DNA of 37,424 nucleotides, taken from positions 1 to 37,424 of the forward strand of contig NKYR01000214.1 in NCBI GenBank assembly GCA_003184365.1, written 5' to 3'. This document shows, in pieces, positions 29,077 to 37,424 of this stretch (its first letter is position 1; each line of letters begins with the position of its first letter). Origin of the DNA: Evernia prunastri. Taxonomy: Eukaryota > Ascomycota > Lecanoromycetes > Lecanorales > Parmeliaceae. The translations under genes were made by a program, and so were the position numbers. The notes beneath the pieces are model-generated. The model was not told the origin of the DNA. It made no database searches and saw only the letters and a program-made list of their open reading frames with translations.

Positions 29077-29490
29077 ACCTGGTCTGTGGACTCGTAGTCA
29101 TGCGCTGCAAAGTGTCTGGTATGCACTGGCGGCGGTGGGTGGATTAGCATTTCTCATGACATTTTAATGAAGGACATGAATGAAAGCATCGGGAAGTTTT
29201 CGACAGTCAAGGCGATACGATAGAGTCGTTGAGCGTCGAGAACGAGCTGTCCCATGTGACTAAGCTAGTCCCAATAGTCATCCTTCGCTTCCAAGCTATC
29301 GCTTCCAGTTGTACGAAGGCCTGAGCCGGCATCGTTGAGAATTGCACCTTTGTCGGTCGTGAGAAGACCGACGCCGGTCGGAAGGTCTTGGGAGCGCACA
29401 CTCCGGCCGCACCGCACACTTCGGATAAATAATAATGCGACCCGTCTTGGCATGGGTTTTACTGGGCATGGTAGAGGTTTCCTGACGGTA
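29077..29490. other. Intergenic region
   Basis: Nothing recognisable is present between the MFS pseudogene and the C-terminal end of the MULE transposase. Minus-strand frames at 29207-29453 show no motif. I looked for a MULE terminal inverted repeat here and did not find a convincing one. Confidence 0.4.
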
Positions 29491-31126
29491 TTAGTCCTCT
29501 ACTACAAATGCTGACTTTAACCGTCGTTGCTCCTGTGACTCCCATTCGTCCACATCGATCGCATCGACGAGATTCGTCGTCGACTTCTTCTTCTTTGGGG
29601 AGGATAGCTCTGCTTCCAGGCTATCACCTCGCTGTCGCCCCCGTTGCCCCCAGGACTGGCTATGTCCTTTTTCCTGCTCCCACACTTTCTTCTCTTTTAC
29701 CGGCCGGCCATGACGAGTCGTCGCTAATGCTGCTGGGCGGACGATGGTGGGGGTTCGTCAATCAAAATAGGCGGAGCAGAGGGCTTATTCTTACTCCCTT
29801 TGGGTCGGCCTCGCTGTTTTGGTATTGGCGCATTCAAGGAGGGTGGAGACGGTAGCCGTCTGAAGGCTAGTTGGGAGCTTGATAACACTGTTACTGGCGA
29901 CAGTGGTGGAGGCGGGGGTGGTCTGAAGGCTGGTTGGGATTCAAAAGAGCCGGGTATTGACTGAGAGCTACTTGAGCTTCCTACAATATGGACTCTATAA
30001 GTGGGGATAGCGGCCTCGTTGGTAGCCTTCTGGTCACGCTCCACAGCGGTCTTTTCAGATATCTCAGCGCCGGTGAGCTTTCTCGCATTCGCTTTACCGT
30101 GCTTCTTCTTCTCTTGGAGCATGGTAGCCCATTGGGCCTTTCTTGTAGGCGGGGGCTGGGGGAGCTCGGTCGGAATACCCTGTAGTCGTTGCTGAAGGGC
30201 CTCATGAGTGGTTGTAACATTAGCTTGGAACGCAGCAAGCTGATTCGCAAGCTCATCAGCCTGTGTACAGGGTAGAGCTGTATGTAGACTTTAGAGGCCT
30301 GCCGCTGCAGCGAGGAAGGTATTTCTTCCATGGTCTCGATGCATAGACGGATCAAAATCGCCTGGAGGGAGGGTTTGATCATAATACCTCGGTGACCATT
30401 CGTGTGGAGTGGGTACATCGTCTATCCACCAACGAGGATGAAAAAGAGACAATGGGATCGGAAAGCCTTCAATACATGCTCTGAGTAAATAGTGGCGACA
30501 AGGCAGTGCAAAAACACTAATAAGGGAGCAGTTGCAAGGACCTTCTTCTGGAATGTATGCGGGATTAGTAGCAATCTCAGTGGCCCACTGTTTAGTAGCA
30601 ATCCACTCGGGATTGACCTTCTCAATGGCCCAAATGGTGATCCTTCCTATGACAATGCTGAAGGCCACCGGATCTATACCCCTGGGGCGATCGATACGAG
30701 AAGCCTCAACCTCTTCACGAATCGAACGGTACCATCTTTTAAGCTCTGAATGCATGTCCCGGACGGCATTCTGCAGCGATTTTTGCGGGTTCAAGACCGC
30801 TTTGAGGATGGGATGCATACCCTCATTACGCTGTGTGGAGTAAGATCCCAGGTTTCGATTGTTTCGAGTAAGGCATTTGACCCAATTCCAGCTGGCATCG
30901 GAAATCTCATCTCGTCGCTCTACCGGATATCCTCTCCTTGATTTATTGACTCTACTCCTAATGTTCTGAACAGCATGCCAGCTGCACAGCTGGATCTGGC
31001 AATTAGGAAGTCGTGTCTTGAGCGAGGCGATGTAGCCTTTTCCTTGATCGGAAAGGCTGACTTTTGGAAGCGGGCAGTCATTGAATACCTCTTCCTTCAA
31101 TGTATCGAGGAAGTAGTTGAAGGCGG
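29491..31126 (-). pseudogene. MULE transposase, 3' portion, truncated by telomeric repeats (copy A)
   Basis: The minus strand encodes the second half of a Mutator-like/FAR1-type transposase. FNYFLDTLKEEVFNDCPLP and SLSDQGKGYIASL carry the second DDE-region Asp; CSWHAVQNIR is the C..H motif; STQRNEGMHPILK follows. A SWIM zinc finger (CNC...LPCRHYLL) is at about 30510. The main frame meets a TAA at 30291-30293, yet the same frame stays coding for another ~190 codons to 29724. That tail includes QKKKHGKANARKLTG-like basic helices and an AT-hook RGRPKGSKNK. A further coherent tail (SPKKKKSTTNLVDAIDVDEWES...) continues in another frame to 29491. Relative to copy B it lacks 39 codons after NWVKC. 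Its 5' side ends exactly at TTGAAGGCGG where (TTAGGG)n begins. Confidence 0.88.
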
Positions 31127-31182
31127 TTAGGGTTAGGGTTAGGGTTAGGGTTAGGGTTAGGGTTAGGGTTAGGGTTAGGGTT
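31127..31182 (+). repeat. Telomeric repeat (TTAGGG)9 plus TT
   Basis: Nine perfect TTAGGG units and a partial tenth abut the transposase sequence on the left and an N at 31183 on the right. TTAGGG on the plus strand, running rightwards, is the orientation of a right-hand chromosome end. The left junction AAGGCGG|TTAGGG falls inside coding sequence that continues as AAGGCGGCTTCGG in copy B (31951 onward). Confidence 0.97.
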
Positions 31183-31183
31183 N

Positions 31184-32527
31184 AATACATGCTCTGAGTA
31201 AATAGTGGCGACAAGGCAGTGCAAAAACACTAATAAGGGAGCAGTTGCAAGGACCTTCTTCTGGAATGTATGCGGGATTAGTAGCAATCTCAGTGGCCCA
31301 CTGTTTAGTAGCAATCCACTCGGGATTGACCTTCTCAATGGCCCAAATGGTGATCCTTCCTATGACAATGCTGAAGGCCACCGGATCTATACCCCTGGGG
31401 CGATCGATACGAGAAGCCTCAACCTCTTCACGAATCGAACGGTACCATCTTTTAAGCTCTGAATGCATGTCCCGGACGGCATTCTGCAGCGATTTTTGCG
31501 GGTTCAAGACCGCTTTGAGGATGGGATGCATACCCTCATTACGCTGTGTGGAGTAAGATCTCAGGTTTCGATTGTTTCGAGTAAGGCATTTGACTACCGA
31601 GGCCTCTTTAGGATCCCAATTCTCATAGAAATACTCTTTGTCGACGTCGTGAAGAAGATCAAGTAAGGCCTGACGGTAATTTGGTAGCTGTAAAGGGTCT
31701 TCGCATTTGACCCAATTCGAGCTGGCATCGGAAATCTCATCTCGTCGCTCTACCGGATATCCTCTCCTTGATTTATTGACTCTACTCCTAATGTTCTGAA
31801 CAGCATGCCAGCTGCACAGCTGGATCTGGCAATTAGGAAGTCGTGTCTTGAGCGAGGCGATGTAGCCTTTTCCTTGATCGGAAAGGCTGACTTCTGGAAG
31901 CGGGCAGTCATTGAATACCTCTTCCTTCAATGTATCGAGGAAGTAGTTGAAGGCGGCTTCGGATTCGGATGTTGCAAAAGAGAAAGCAACTGGAAAGGAC
32001 TTGTTCGTATTAGTGATACCGACGGCTACGAAAAGAAGGAGCTTCTGAGCATTCGTATTGAATGTAGCGTCATTTTCCATAAGGAAACCGCTACAGAATC
32101 GCTTGGCGAGGCTTCTTTGGAAGTCATCGATTAGGACGATTTGTTCGAGGATCCTCTTGGTGGTCGTTCCATGCATATCTTTGACGTATGAATACCGTAC
32201 TTTGGCTGTGAAAGTCGGGCTATCCAGTGCTGCCAGAAGACCGGTAAGGACGTCCTCTCTACTGCGAGTAGTGGATGGAATCAAATTGTAGTATTTCTTC
32301 TTGTTCAGGTGGAACTCGTCGTCCCAATCCTTAGCCGTGTTATCCAGTACGGCTTCTGACTGATTATAGGTCAAATTGCTTGCTCGATTTGCTCTAGCAA
32401 GCTCCACCGCCTTAGCATAATCGGGTTGTCGTTTCTTATGCATGTTGTAGGACAGTGGATTGGGAACCATTTCGTGGGAATGGTCCTGATGGCCCAATCC
32501 GAGGACCCACGTCTTGTTGCCTCCACC
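31184..32527 (-). pseudogene. MULE transposase, central/N-terminal portion (copy B)
   Basis: A long minus-strand frame encodes the FAR1/MULE transposase from its N-terminal region to the SWIM finger. From the N-terminus: LGHQDHSHEMVPNPLSYNMHKKRQPDY; DDEFHLNKKKYYNLIP; the DDE domain with FLMENDATFNTN (first Asp), GITNTNKSFPVAFSF and SLSDQGKGYIASL (second Asp); CSWHAVQNIR; EDPLQLPNYRQALLDLL; STQRNEGMHPILK; then RPRGIDPVAFSIV and the CxC...CRHYLL zinc finger. It stops abruptly at the N at 31183 and at the N at 32528, so both ends are missing. Bases 31184-31956 duplicate 30471-31126, apart from a 117-bp segment present only here and scattered substitutions. Confidence 0.88.
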
Positions 32528-32528
32528 N

Positions 32529-32860
32529 ATTAGCCTTATCATGCTTTTTCCTCTCCTGCAGAGCTAACCAAGCTGCCTGCTTAGTAGGAGGGGGGGCTGG
32601 GAGGGGGGGATGCGATCGATTGCACGTTGAAGGATAGGATGGAGGTCTTCTTCAAGGTAGGGATGGGGGACCCAGGTAGGCGTTGCGGCCGCGCTGGGAG
32701 GGCCGTTGACGGCGACGGTGAGGTCTGTAAGAAGGGAGGGAGGTGCGTCTATGGTGGGATCTATGGTGGGATCCATGGTTGCGATTGTTGTGGGGGGGTT
32801 ATGGATATTTGGTTGACTTGGTGTGGGATTGATTAGACTATTTGAATGATGCAATTGGAA
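32529..32860 (-). pseudogene. Fragment of a related MULE-borne protein (proline-rich plus basic helix)
   Basis: The minus strand from an ATG at about 32779 reads MDPTIDPTIDAPPSLLTDL, a Pro-rich segment, then LQRAIDRIPPS. After a frameshift in a C/G run it reads PPPPTKQAAWLALQERKKHDKAN. The last part matches the copy A tail (PPPTRKAQWATMLQEKKKHGKAN) rather than the FAR1 domain expected upstream of copy B. The N at 32528 therefore joins unrelated parts. It is non-functional as it stands. Confidence 0.6.
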
Positions 32861-32982
32861 CTATCGGTGTGTGTTACCAAGGTACTTAAATTTTGGTGGG
32901 GCTACCATACTAATTTAAGTTAGTGGGTAAAATTAAGCGAATCTTGCGTTGCGCCCCTATCTTGCGCCCCCAGGACATCCCG

Positions 32983-33038
32983 ACCTAGTCCTAGCCATAG
33001 AGAATGAGAATCCTTCTACCAAGCCTCGTTCCCTGACA
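32983..33038 (+). repeat. 5'-truncated LTR fragment
   Basis: From ACCTAGTCCTAGCCATAG to TTCCCTGACA it matches the last ~56 bp of the solo LTR at 33659-33843 (opposite orientation) with very few differences. Upstream it runs into unrelated GC-rich sequence with duplicated CTTGCG..GCGCCCC motifs (32944-32970). Confidence 0.8.
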
Positions 33039-33170
33039 TAATGTTATAACTTTTTTATTAATAATGCGTTTATTATTAAATATTATAGGTATATAGTTAT
33101 ATAGATATAAATCTATATTATTAAATAAAAAGAGCTATATTTAGATATATATATTATTATAATAGCTTAA
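33039..33170. repeat. AT-rich RIP-like sequence
   Basis: This is an extremely AT-rich stretch between the LTR fragment and the next solo LTR, with no open frame. It is probably a decayed repeat. Confidence 0.5.
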
Positions 33171-33175
33171 AAACT

Positions 33176-33345
33176 TGTCATGGTTCTAGCTCAGTAACAC
33201 CATGACTACACTACATCGCCGAATCGGGCCTAGCGCGGCTTGGCCCTGCCCACAAATACCGGCCTTCTGCCACCATTAGATCTCCATAGCTGTTATTCCG
33301 TTCATACCGGAATCAATGCATTCAGCTACACTCCAGTCCCTGACA
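33176..33345 (+). repeat. Solo LTR (170 bp) with AAACT target duplication
   Basis: It runs from TGTCATGG to GTCCCTGACA and is flanked by AAACT at 33171-33175 and 33346-33350. It has normal base composition within AT-rich surroundings. The ends TGTCA/TGACA are shared with the solo LTRs at 1566 and 33659, and the interiors differ, so it is a related but distinct family. Confidence 0.9.
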
Positions 33346-33350
33346 AAACT

Positions 33351-33653
33351 TAATATTAAAGAGAAAAATTAGTGATATATAATTCGTAATAACTAAGGTT
33401 CTACGACCTTTCAGAATAATCTTATATAGACTCTTAAATATAACGAATAGATTGATATATAGCTTGAAGTTTTACGATTGAACATTAAAAAGTTAGAGGG
33501 GAGTTAAAAATTTAACGCTAAAGTCCTTGACATTATCGATCTATAATAAATTAATAGAAGAACTTATTAAAATTCAAGAAAAAAAATTGAATTCTATAAT
33601 ATTTATTCTAGAATATTAATAATTGTTTAACGGGCATGTGGTGACTGTCCTTC
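33351..33653. repeat. AT-rich RIP-like sequence
   Basis: About 300 bp of AT-rich, stop-saturated sequence lie between two solo LTRs. I recognised no protein trace. Composition turns normal near 33630, shortly before the next LTR. Confidence 0.5.
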
Positions 33654-33658
33654 ATTAC

Positions 33659-33843
33659 TGTCAGGGAACGAGGCTTGGTAGAAGGATTTTCATTCTCTAT
33701 GGCTAGGACTAGGTAGAATTCCAAGACGAAAGATGAGGAAACAAGAAAGAACGAGGGATGCGAGCAGCCCTTAAGGGGCTGTCGCCTAGATCGTCGGCTA
33801 TCGCATAGATTAACCTGACTAGACTGAGATCCACACCATGACA
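33659..33843 (-). repeat. Solo LTR (185 bp) with ATTAC target duplication
   Basis: On the minus strand it reads TGTCATGGTGTGG...GTTCCCTGACA. The pentamer ATTAC flanks it at 33654-33658 and 33844-33848. It shares with the 1566 LTR the blocks TATGCGATAGCC and TCTTTCGTCTTG and the terminal CCTCGTTCCCTGACA, plus a central near-palindrome (CAGCCCTTAAGGGGCTG). Because it has its own target duplication it is an independent insertion, not the 3' LTR of the copia element to its right. Confidence 0.9.
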
Positions 33844-33848
33844 ATTAC

Positions 33849-33985
33849 TACTAAAGTACGTACAGAATGAAGGGACAGGTGGTCACAAGGCCATATGAGA
33901 GTGCAGTGCGGACGCTAGTCCCAATCCGTCTACGCCTCGGTTGCACACGAGGAGGTTAGGCTTCGTCCTACCGCTCTTTTCAACA
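33849..33985 (-). repeat. Probable start of the copia element's 3' LTR
   Basis: On the minus strand, after the pol stop, a purine run GAGTGGGAG is followed at 33985 by TGTTGAAAAGAGCGG. This is the same kind of LTR start as the TGTTGAAAG of the 143-bp LTRs at 2654 and 3657. The far end cannot be found, possibly because the ATTAC solo LTR landed in it. The boundary at 33985 is reasonable; the left limit is arbitrary. Confidence 0.5.
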
Positions 33986-33996
33986 CTCCCACTCGG
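33986..33996 (-). promoter_or_regulatory. Polypurine tract of the copia element
   Basis: The minus strand reads GAGTGGGAG directly before TGTTGAAAAG, about 40 bases after the pol stop. This is the expected site of plus-strand priming. Confidence 0.55.
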
Positions 33997-34036
33997 TGGC
34001 GACGAGAGGCCGTGGCACGCTCTCATCATCTCTTGC

Positions 34037-37000
34037 CTACCCAGTATGGGTCAGTCGACTCCCACTGACCCCCGGTTCCTGCAGCCCCATCAGATCCACG
34101 AAGTTCTTGTACTTATCTCCTGTCAGCGGCTTGGTAAGTCCGTCGGCAACCATGTCATCAGTTGGAATATAATTCAGCTGGATCAGGTTCCTATTGAACG
34201 TGTCCCTGACGTGATGGTAAGACACATCGATGTGCTTTGATCGCTCGGAGATATGAGCATCTTTGACAAGGAGATTGGCTGCTTGGTTGTCCCCATAAAG
34301 CTGCATTGGGAAGCAGGCCTTGTGCTTGACGTTCTCGGCAATTACCACTTGACCTAGCTCCGTCCCCAGATACTTCGATAGCCCCAAGTCTCGAAGAACC
34401 TGTGCTATCCATAAACCCTCTTTCACGCACGTGGACAAGGCCATATACTCGGCTTCGGTGGTGGATGTAGCAACCGACTTTTGCTTGCGACTCATCCATG
34501 CTACCGGTCCCCCAGCGAACATGTAGACGTATCCGAGTATCGACTTTCTATTGAGTCTGTCCGCCGCATAATCGGAGTCTGAGTAAGCCTTGAGACTGCT
34601 CCCACTGCTTTCGGGCGGTCCATATTCTATACCGAGGTCGATTGTGGATCGAATGTATCGAAGTAGTGTCTTCAAAGCTTGTCCATGATGATGTGCGGGG
34701 TCGCCGAGATATTGACTGAGTCGTCCGAGTGCAAAGCAGAAGTCCGGGCGTGTGTGCATCGCCGCGTACATGAGCTTTCCGATCTTGTGCTGATAATCTT
34801 TTGGGCTAATGCGGCGGTCGTTAGGGCCGGCCGGGCGGAGAGCGTCGTAGCCGTTCATGGGGATCTTGGTCTTTTCATGCTTGTCTGTGCTCATGTGCAG
34901 CTCGTCAAGAAACTCGCTTAGGTAGTGAGACTGATCCATGCGAAGGGTCCGCTTCTTCCGATTCCGAGTGATTCGAATACCAAGGATCTTCTTCATCTCC
35001 CCCAGGTCCTTGATTTTGAATACCTTCTGGAATTCGTCCTTGAACCATTGGACTTGGCTCAAAGCTTTGGCGGCGACACAGATGTCGTCTACATAGACCA
35101 AAAGGATGATGCCTCTTTCCTTATGACGCAGCATGCAGGGGTCCGCAGCACACTGCTCGAAGCCCAGTCTAACCAGTTCCCTGACACAACGTTCATGCCA
35201 GTCTCTGGCGGCTTGTTTGAGTCCATAAAGACTGCGGCGAATCAAGAGCGCTTGACCAGGGGGCAGATCGACGCCTGGCGGTGGTGCCATGTAGATGACT
35301 TCCTTTAGGAACGACTCCGTGAAGGCGTTGTTGACGTCAACTTGATGGCACTCGAGATCCTCAAGGCACACAATGACAAGAAACAGACGAAGTGTATCAA
35401 ACTTGACCGTAGGAGCGAATGTATCTGTGAAGTCGACTCCGTACAGCTGCGAGAAGCCTCGAGCGACAATTCTCGCCTTGAGCTTCTCTAAGGTACCGTC
35501 GACGTGCATTTTGGCTTTAAACACCCACTTGCTGGTGATTATGTTGGCTCCCTTAGGCGGAACAGCTACGTCCCAAGTACCATTGGCTATTAAGGCTGTT
35601 AGCTCGGCTTGAATGGCTTCGAGCCAAAGCTTCCCCCAGAGAGGGGCCTTGATTGCCGCCTCGTAGCTTTCCGGAACCGGAATAACGAGCCTGTGGACGA
35701 ACTGCTTGTCAGCCTTGTCTGAAGCGGCGGTTAGAGCCCATTCCTTATTTTCGTTCCCGTCGCCTTCGTGAGCTAGAAAAGCCAGCATGGCACGAACAAT
35801 TTTGTCCCTATGTTCATCTCGTTCCTCCTCATCGGTGGAATCATGGCGCTTGCGCTTCGTGGCGACGTGCAGAAACTGCTGTGCCGTTCGGGGAGGGGAT
35901 GTCAAAGATGCAAGCTTGGCGCGTGTCTGGACCGTCGATTCAGCTGTCAGTTCATTGACTTCCTCCGGATCATACGGGTCTTCGGTATAAGGGACCTGTT
36001 CCTTGGGCGTGAGGGTGTTCGTATTGACCGAAGCTGATTCCGCGGATCCGGCGACTATCGGCTCGGCATCGACGGCGATGACAGGGTTAGAGATAGGGTT
36101 AGGGATAGGGTTGTCGACGGCGATGACAGGAGGGACAACGGCGCCTGGAACAGCGGCGACGACCTTACGTGGTCTTCCAACAGGACGCTTTTTAGGTGGT
36201 GCGTTGGGCGTGGCCATCTTTGGGGTTGGTTCGGGGGCCGGTTCCGTGAATCCGGCGATCACCGGCTCGGCACCAATGGCGATGACAGGAGAGACGATGG
36301 CGCCAGAAGCGGCGGCGGCGACCTTGCGTGGTCTTCCAACAGGACGTCTCTCAGGCAGTACGTTGGCCGTGGCCACTTTCAGGTTCAAGGGAGCACTCCC
36401 CCACTTTTGATTCTCCAGAAAGGTCACCTTGTGATGCTTGATCACGTCTTGACGGTCCGGGGCCCAGATGTAGTAATGGGACGTCGTGTTCTCGTCGTAT
36501 CCCATGAATACTCCGGGACGTCCTCGATTGACGAGCTTGTCTGTCCTGCTTCCATCGGGTAGTGACTTGGTATCGACAGGCGAGTAGCACTTGCACCCCC
36601 ATACGCGTAAATGGTCGATCGATGGCTTGATGTTTGTGAACGCTTCCATGGGAGTAGTCAACTCGTCTTTGATGATAGGGCCTGTAGCGACACGGTTTCG
36701 GACATGGGCGTCGGCATTGGCCGCCTCAGGCCAAAACTCCAGGGGTAAACCAGCGTCCTGAAGCATGGCTCTGATCTGGTTCTCAGTTGTTCGAATACCC
36801 GTTCAGCCACACCGTTCTGATTCGAGTTGTAGGCGACTGTGTATTCTGGCTCGATACCGATACTCGTACACCATGCATCAAGCGTGGACTTCAATTCGGT
36901 GGCATTGTCGCTACGCACCGCTTGCAGCTTGGCTGAACATTGCAATTCTGCTCTCAGCTTCCATTTGTCCAGAGCTGCAGGAGCATCGGAGCGTTCTCGC

Positions 37001-37424
37001 AGAGGTATGACCCATGTTCTTCGAGAGTAATTGTCTACGATCTCAAGGAAGTACTCATAGCCGAGTCTCGAGGTAGGAAGAGGTCCACAGATGTCAATGG
37101 ATATCAGTGCAAGTATCCGAGGTCTTCTTTCGGCCAGGGTGCGATTCCGCTTGTTGGTCATCTTGGTAATTGCACATACTTCGCAGGGGTCAGTGGATTC
37201 TACGATGGGAATTGGTTTCTTGATGGTGGTGACTTTATGCAGATGTCTGAGCTTCGCGGAGCCTAAATGGTTGAGGCGCCGATGCCAAAGGTTGAACATG
37301 TCACGCTTCTTGGACGTTGAAAGGGCCTGAATCACCGCAGGGCCCGAATCGACGTTGAGCTCTTGAGGCTCAGAGTCCGACATGGACTCATCCGGAATAG
37401 TGGCAGCTGGCAATGCGGCAGAGA
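34037..37424 (-). pseudogene. Ty1/copia retrotransposon pol (integrase, RT, RNase H), frameshifted
   Basis: Two overlapping minus-strand frames make up a copia pol that continues beyond the right edge. The first (to about 36800) has a GAG-pre-integrase zinc module (FNLWHRRLNHLGSAKL, then CEVCAITK) and the integrase core with ISIDICGPLP and VRSDNATEL plus NQNGVAERV for the D,D,E triad. One base is missing near 36795-36803, after which the chain resumes as IRAMLQDAGLPLEFWPEA in the second frame. That frame, open to the stop at 34037, carries a linker with two GRPRK AT-hooks, the reverse transcriptase (ITSKWVFKAK, ARGFSQLYGVDF, LLVYVDDI near 35081-35101, LKDLGEMK-like IKDLGEMKKILG) and RNase H (AYSDSDYA, STTEAEYMAL, YGDNQAA, HIDVSYHHVRD, DGLTKPL). 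The reading frame is otherwise clean, so the element is young. Gag and the 5' LTR lie outside. Confidence 0.92.

Noticed and set aside
30422..31666. Plus-strand ORFs repeated at 30492-30941 and 31205-31666
   Set aside because: Antisense to the MULE transposase; they repeat only because the transposase segment is duplicated.
33659..33843. Interpreting this LTR as the 3' LTR of the adjacent copia element
   Set aside because: It has its own ATTAC duplication on both sides, and the copia purine tract leads into a different LTR start (TGTTGAAAAG) at 33985.
36080..36120. TAGGGTTAGGGATAGGGTT resembling telomeric repeats
   Set aside because: It is in-frame copia coding sequence for an Asn-Pro-Ile/Asn-Pro-Val repeat (NPIPNPISNPV). 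It is imperfect and has no junction.

Overview
This window comes from a filamentous ascomycete (Pezizomycotina). Genes carry short spliceosomal introns (about 40-310 nt, GT..AG, CTAAC/CTGAC-like branch sites). The gene families are fungal, the telomere repeat is TTAGGG, and AT-rich degraded transposons look like victims of repeat-induced point mutation (RIP). I cannot name the species or class with confidence; a Dothideomycete is plausible.

Layout. 1-5200 is a transposon graveyard: the 3' end of a Ty3/gypsy chromodomain retrotransposon with its LTR, a solo LTR with a perfect target duplication, an RIP-ravaged copia integrase, repeated 3' ends of a copia-type element with 143-bp LTRs and a GC-rich minisatellite, and an inverted fragment of the Ty3 LTR. 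5200-11550 holds an unassigned stretch, a two-exon orphan gene and a four-exon DUF3176 membrane protein. 11557-12795 is a pair of TA-flanked inverted-repeat elements sharing one TA, the second hosting a nested solo LTR. 13038-25620 is the gene-rich core: an intracellular GH3 beta-glucosidase with a PA14 domain (bglI type), a 3'-truncated MFS transporter, an 821-aa conserved orphan, a CsbD-like stress protein, the EFM7 methyltransferase and a secreted expansin-like protein. 27583-29076 is a full-length but broken MFS transporter pseudogene. 29491-32860 contains pieces of MULE transposons; one is cut by 56 bp of outward-pointing (TTAGGG)n. 32983-37424 holds LTR fragments, two solo LTRs and a Ty1/copia pol region on the minus strand that runs off the window.

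Reading of the whole. Isolated Ns (155, 3059, 3656, 4729, 31183, 32528) sit at abrupt junctions between repeat pieces. The piece ending at 31182 finishes in telomeric repeats oriented as at a right-hand chromosome end. The genes from about 6 to 29 kb may therefore be genuinely subtelomeric, and the copia region to the right may have been joined by a scaffolding error. That would fit the mix of carbohydrate-active genes, transporter relics, orphans and transposons. I see no operon-like or secondary-metabolite cluster; the host genes look like independent transcription units. No CRISPR, rRNA or convincing tRNA was seen.

Splice sites were placed by eye using frame continuity and family resemblance. 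Each multi-exon model given as intact closes in frame from ATG to stop.
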